DNA of 64,000 nucleotides from assembly GCF_002091635.1 (NCBI RefSeq), contig NZ_BDAC01000004.1, positions 124,001-188,000 of the forward strand, read 5' to 3'. Position 1 is the first letter of the stretch; each line of letters opens with the position of its first letter. Positions 63,159 to 64,000 of this stretch are shown piece after piece. Under the pieces are notes generated by a model. The model was not told where the DNA came from. It did not search any database and saw only the letters and a program-made list of their open reading frames with translations. Position numbers and translations under genes: made by a program. The stretch is from Pseudomonas indica NBRC 103045. Its GTDB lineage: Bacteria; Pseudomonadota; Gammaproteobacteria; Pseudomonadales; Pseudomonadaceae.

Positions 63159-64000
63159 AAGGCTCCCCCTTCACCCCGGCCCTTCTGGCCCTGGCCGTGC
63201 TGGCCTCCGCCGCCGGCGGCTACTGGTTTGGCCAGCGGCAGGTCCATCCCCAATCCGCCCAGGCCGCCGCGACGCCGGCTACGGAACGCCCGGTGCTCTA
63301 TTGGTACGACCCGATGTACCCGGACCAGCGCTTCGATCAGCCGGGCAAATCGCCGTTCATGGACATGGACCTGATCCCCAAGTACGCCGACCAGGGCGAT
63401 GCCGGCAGTGGCCTGAGCATTCCCGCGCAGACCGTGCAAAACCTCGGCATGCGTACCGCCCCCGTGCTTCGCGGCGCGCTGCCGGCCAACCTCGACGCGG
63501 TCGGCAGCCTGGCCTACAACCAGCGCGAGATCGCCAACCTGCAAGCCCGCGCCGCCGGTTTCGTCGAGCGGGTCTACGGACGCGCGCCCGGCGATGTGTT
63601 GCCGGCCGGCGCTCCCTTGGTCGATCTGCTGATTCCCGAGTGGTCGGCGGCGCAGCTGGAATTCATCGCCGTCCTGGCCGACGGCGACCCACGCCTGATC
63701 GACGCCGGCCGCGAACGCCTGCGCCTGCTCGGCATGCCGGCCGCGCTGATCGAACAGGTCGCCCGCGAGCGCCGCGCCCGCCCGGTGCAGACCCTGCGCG
63801 CGCCGATTGCCGGCGAGCTGCTGGAACTGCCGGTGCGCGCCGGCATGACCGTCTCCGCTGGCCAGGACCTGGCGCGCATCAACGGCCTGTCCACGGTCTG
63901 GCTCGACCTCGCCATTCCCGAGGCCCAGGCGGCGCTGGCGCGGCCCGGCGCGAAGGTCCGGGTGCAGTTGAGCGCCTACCCCGGCGAGGAAATCCAGGGC
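63155..64000 (+). CDS. Heavy-metal RND efflux membrane-fusion protein (CusB-like), 3'-truncated by window edge
   Basis: The first 282 residues of a periplasmic adaptor. A short N-terminal membrane anchor (about 8-25) is followed by a heavy-metal-binding domain (about 45-78; YWYDPMYPDQRFDQPGKSPF and MDMDLIPKY) rich in Met, Asp and Tyr, then the barrel-sandwich and lipoyl halves (GFVERVYGRAPGD; LRAPIAGELLELPVRAGM). The ATG overlaps the cusC-like stop by four bases. The rest, and presumably the RND pump, lie beyond the window. Confidence 0.9.
   Translation, partial: MKGSPFTPALLALAVLASAAGGYWFGQRQVHPQSAQAAATPATERPVLYWYDPMYPDQRFDQPGKSPFMDMDLIPKYADQGDAGSGLSIPAQTVQNLGMRTAPVLRGALPANLDAVGSLAYNQREIANLQARAAGFVERVYGRAPGDVLPAGAPLVDLLIPEWSAAQLEFIAVLADGDPRLIDAGRERLRLLGMPAALIEQVARERRARPVQTLRAPIAGELLELPVRAGMTVSAGQDLARINGLSTVWLDLAIPEAQAALARPGAKVRVQLSAYPGEEIQG

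Overview
The window is a GC-rich chromosomal segment of a Pseudomonas. Supporting signs are GacS, FinR/Fpr, ErdR, a RhlG-like reductase, Pseudomonas-type flagellar operons with sigma-54 promoters, and Pseudomonas-like intergenic repeats. Several blocks match gene neighbourhoods I know from P. aeruginosa (gacS/dinB/mprF; rhlG; fpr-finR; dgkA-erdR; a PA3611-like gene next to a phosphoketolase-family gene). They are joined in a different order, so this is probably a relative of P. aeruginosa rather than that species. No prophage, insertion sequence with transposase, CRISPR array or rRNA was seen.

Layout. 1-16 kb: the 3' end of gacS, two small genes, rimO, the aminoacyl-phosphatidylglycerol synthase/hydrolase pair (mprF and an acvB-like gene), an initiator tRNA with clear promoter and terminator, dinB, an MFS transporter, a RhlG-like reductase, a DUF1326-DUF2182 pair, trmO, and the divergent fpr/finR pair. 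16-31 kb: dgkA, erdR, an EamA permease, a 165-bp MITE-like inverted-repeat element, a DTW-domain tRNA-modifying enzyme, a FadL porin, a PA3611-like secreted protein, an orphan ribbon-helix-helix protein, a divergent phosphoketolase facing a metallo-beta-lactamase/beta-CASP protein across a region with Anr-like boxes, a LOG-family protein, a D-amino-acid lyase-like PLP enzyme, and a LysR/SDR pair.

30.9-40.5 kb: a tight eight-gene minus-strand island of sugar and glycosyl-transfer genes directly downstream of flgL, the place where Pseudomonas carries flagellin glycosylation genes. It encodes an FdtA-like isomerase, an aminotransferase and an acetyltransferase (predicted dTDP-3-acetamido-3,6-dideoxyhexose), a cytidylyltransferase-like protein, a HAD phosphatase, a CDP-glycerol phosphotransferase-like protein, a methyltransferase, and a 1473-residue protein with five glycosyltransferase-like modules. 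fliC does not follow the island.

40.6-56.8 kb: the flagellar rod, hook and ring genes flgBCDE and flgFGHIJKL, with cheR and cheV, on the minus strand, and flgA, flgM, flgN and flgZ on the plus strand. Three sigma-54 -24/-12 elements (before flgA, flgB and flgF) and one sigma-28 element (before flgM) give a readable regulatory hierarchy. 56.8-64 kb: an overlapping chain of two small transferases of the rSAM/selenodomain-associated type with an MFS permease, a glutamine-synthetase-like gamma-glutamylpolyamine synthetase, a repeat-rich non-coding stretch, and the start of a CusC/CusB-type heavy-metal efflux operon cut by the window end.
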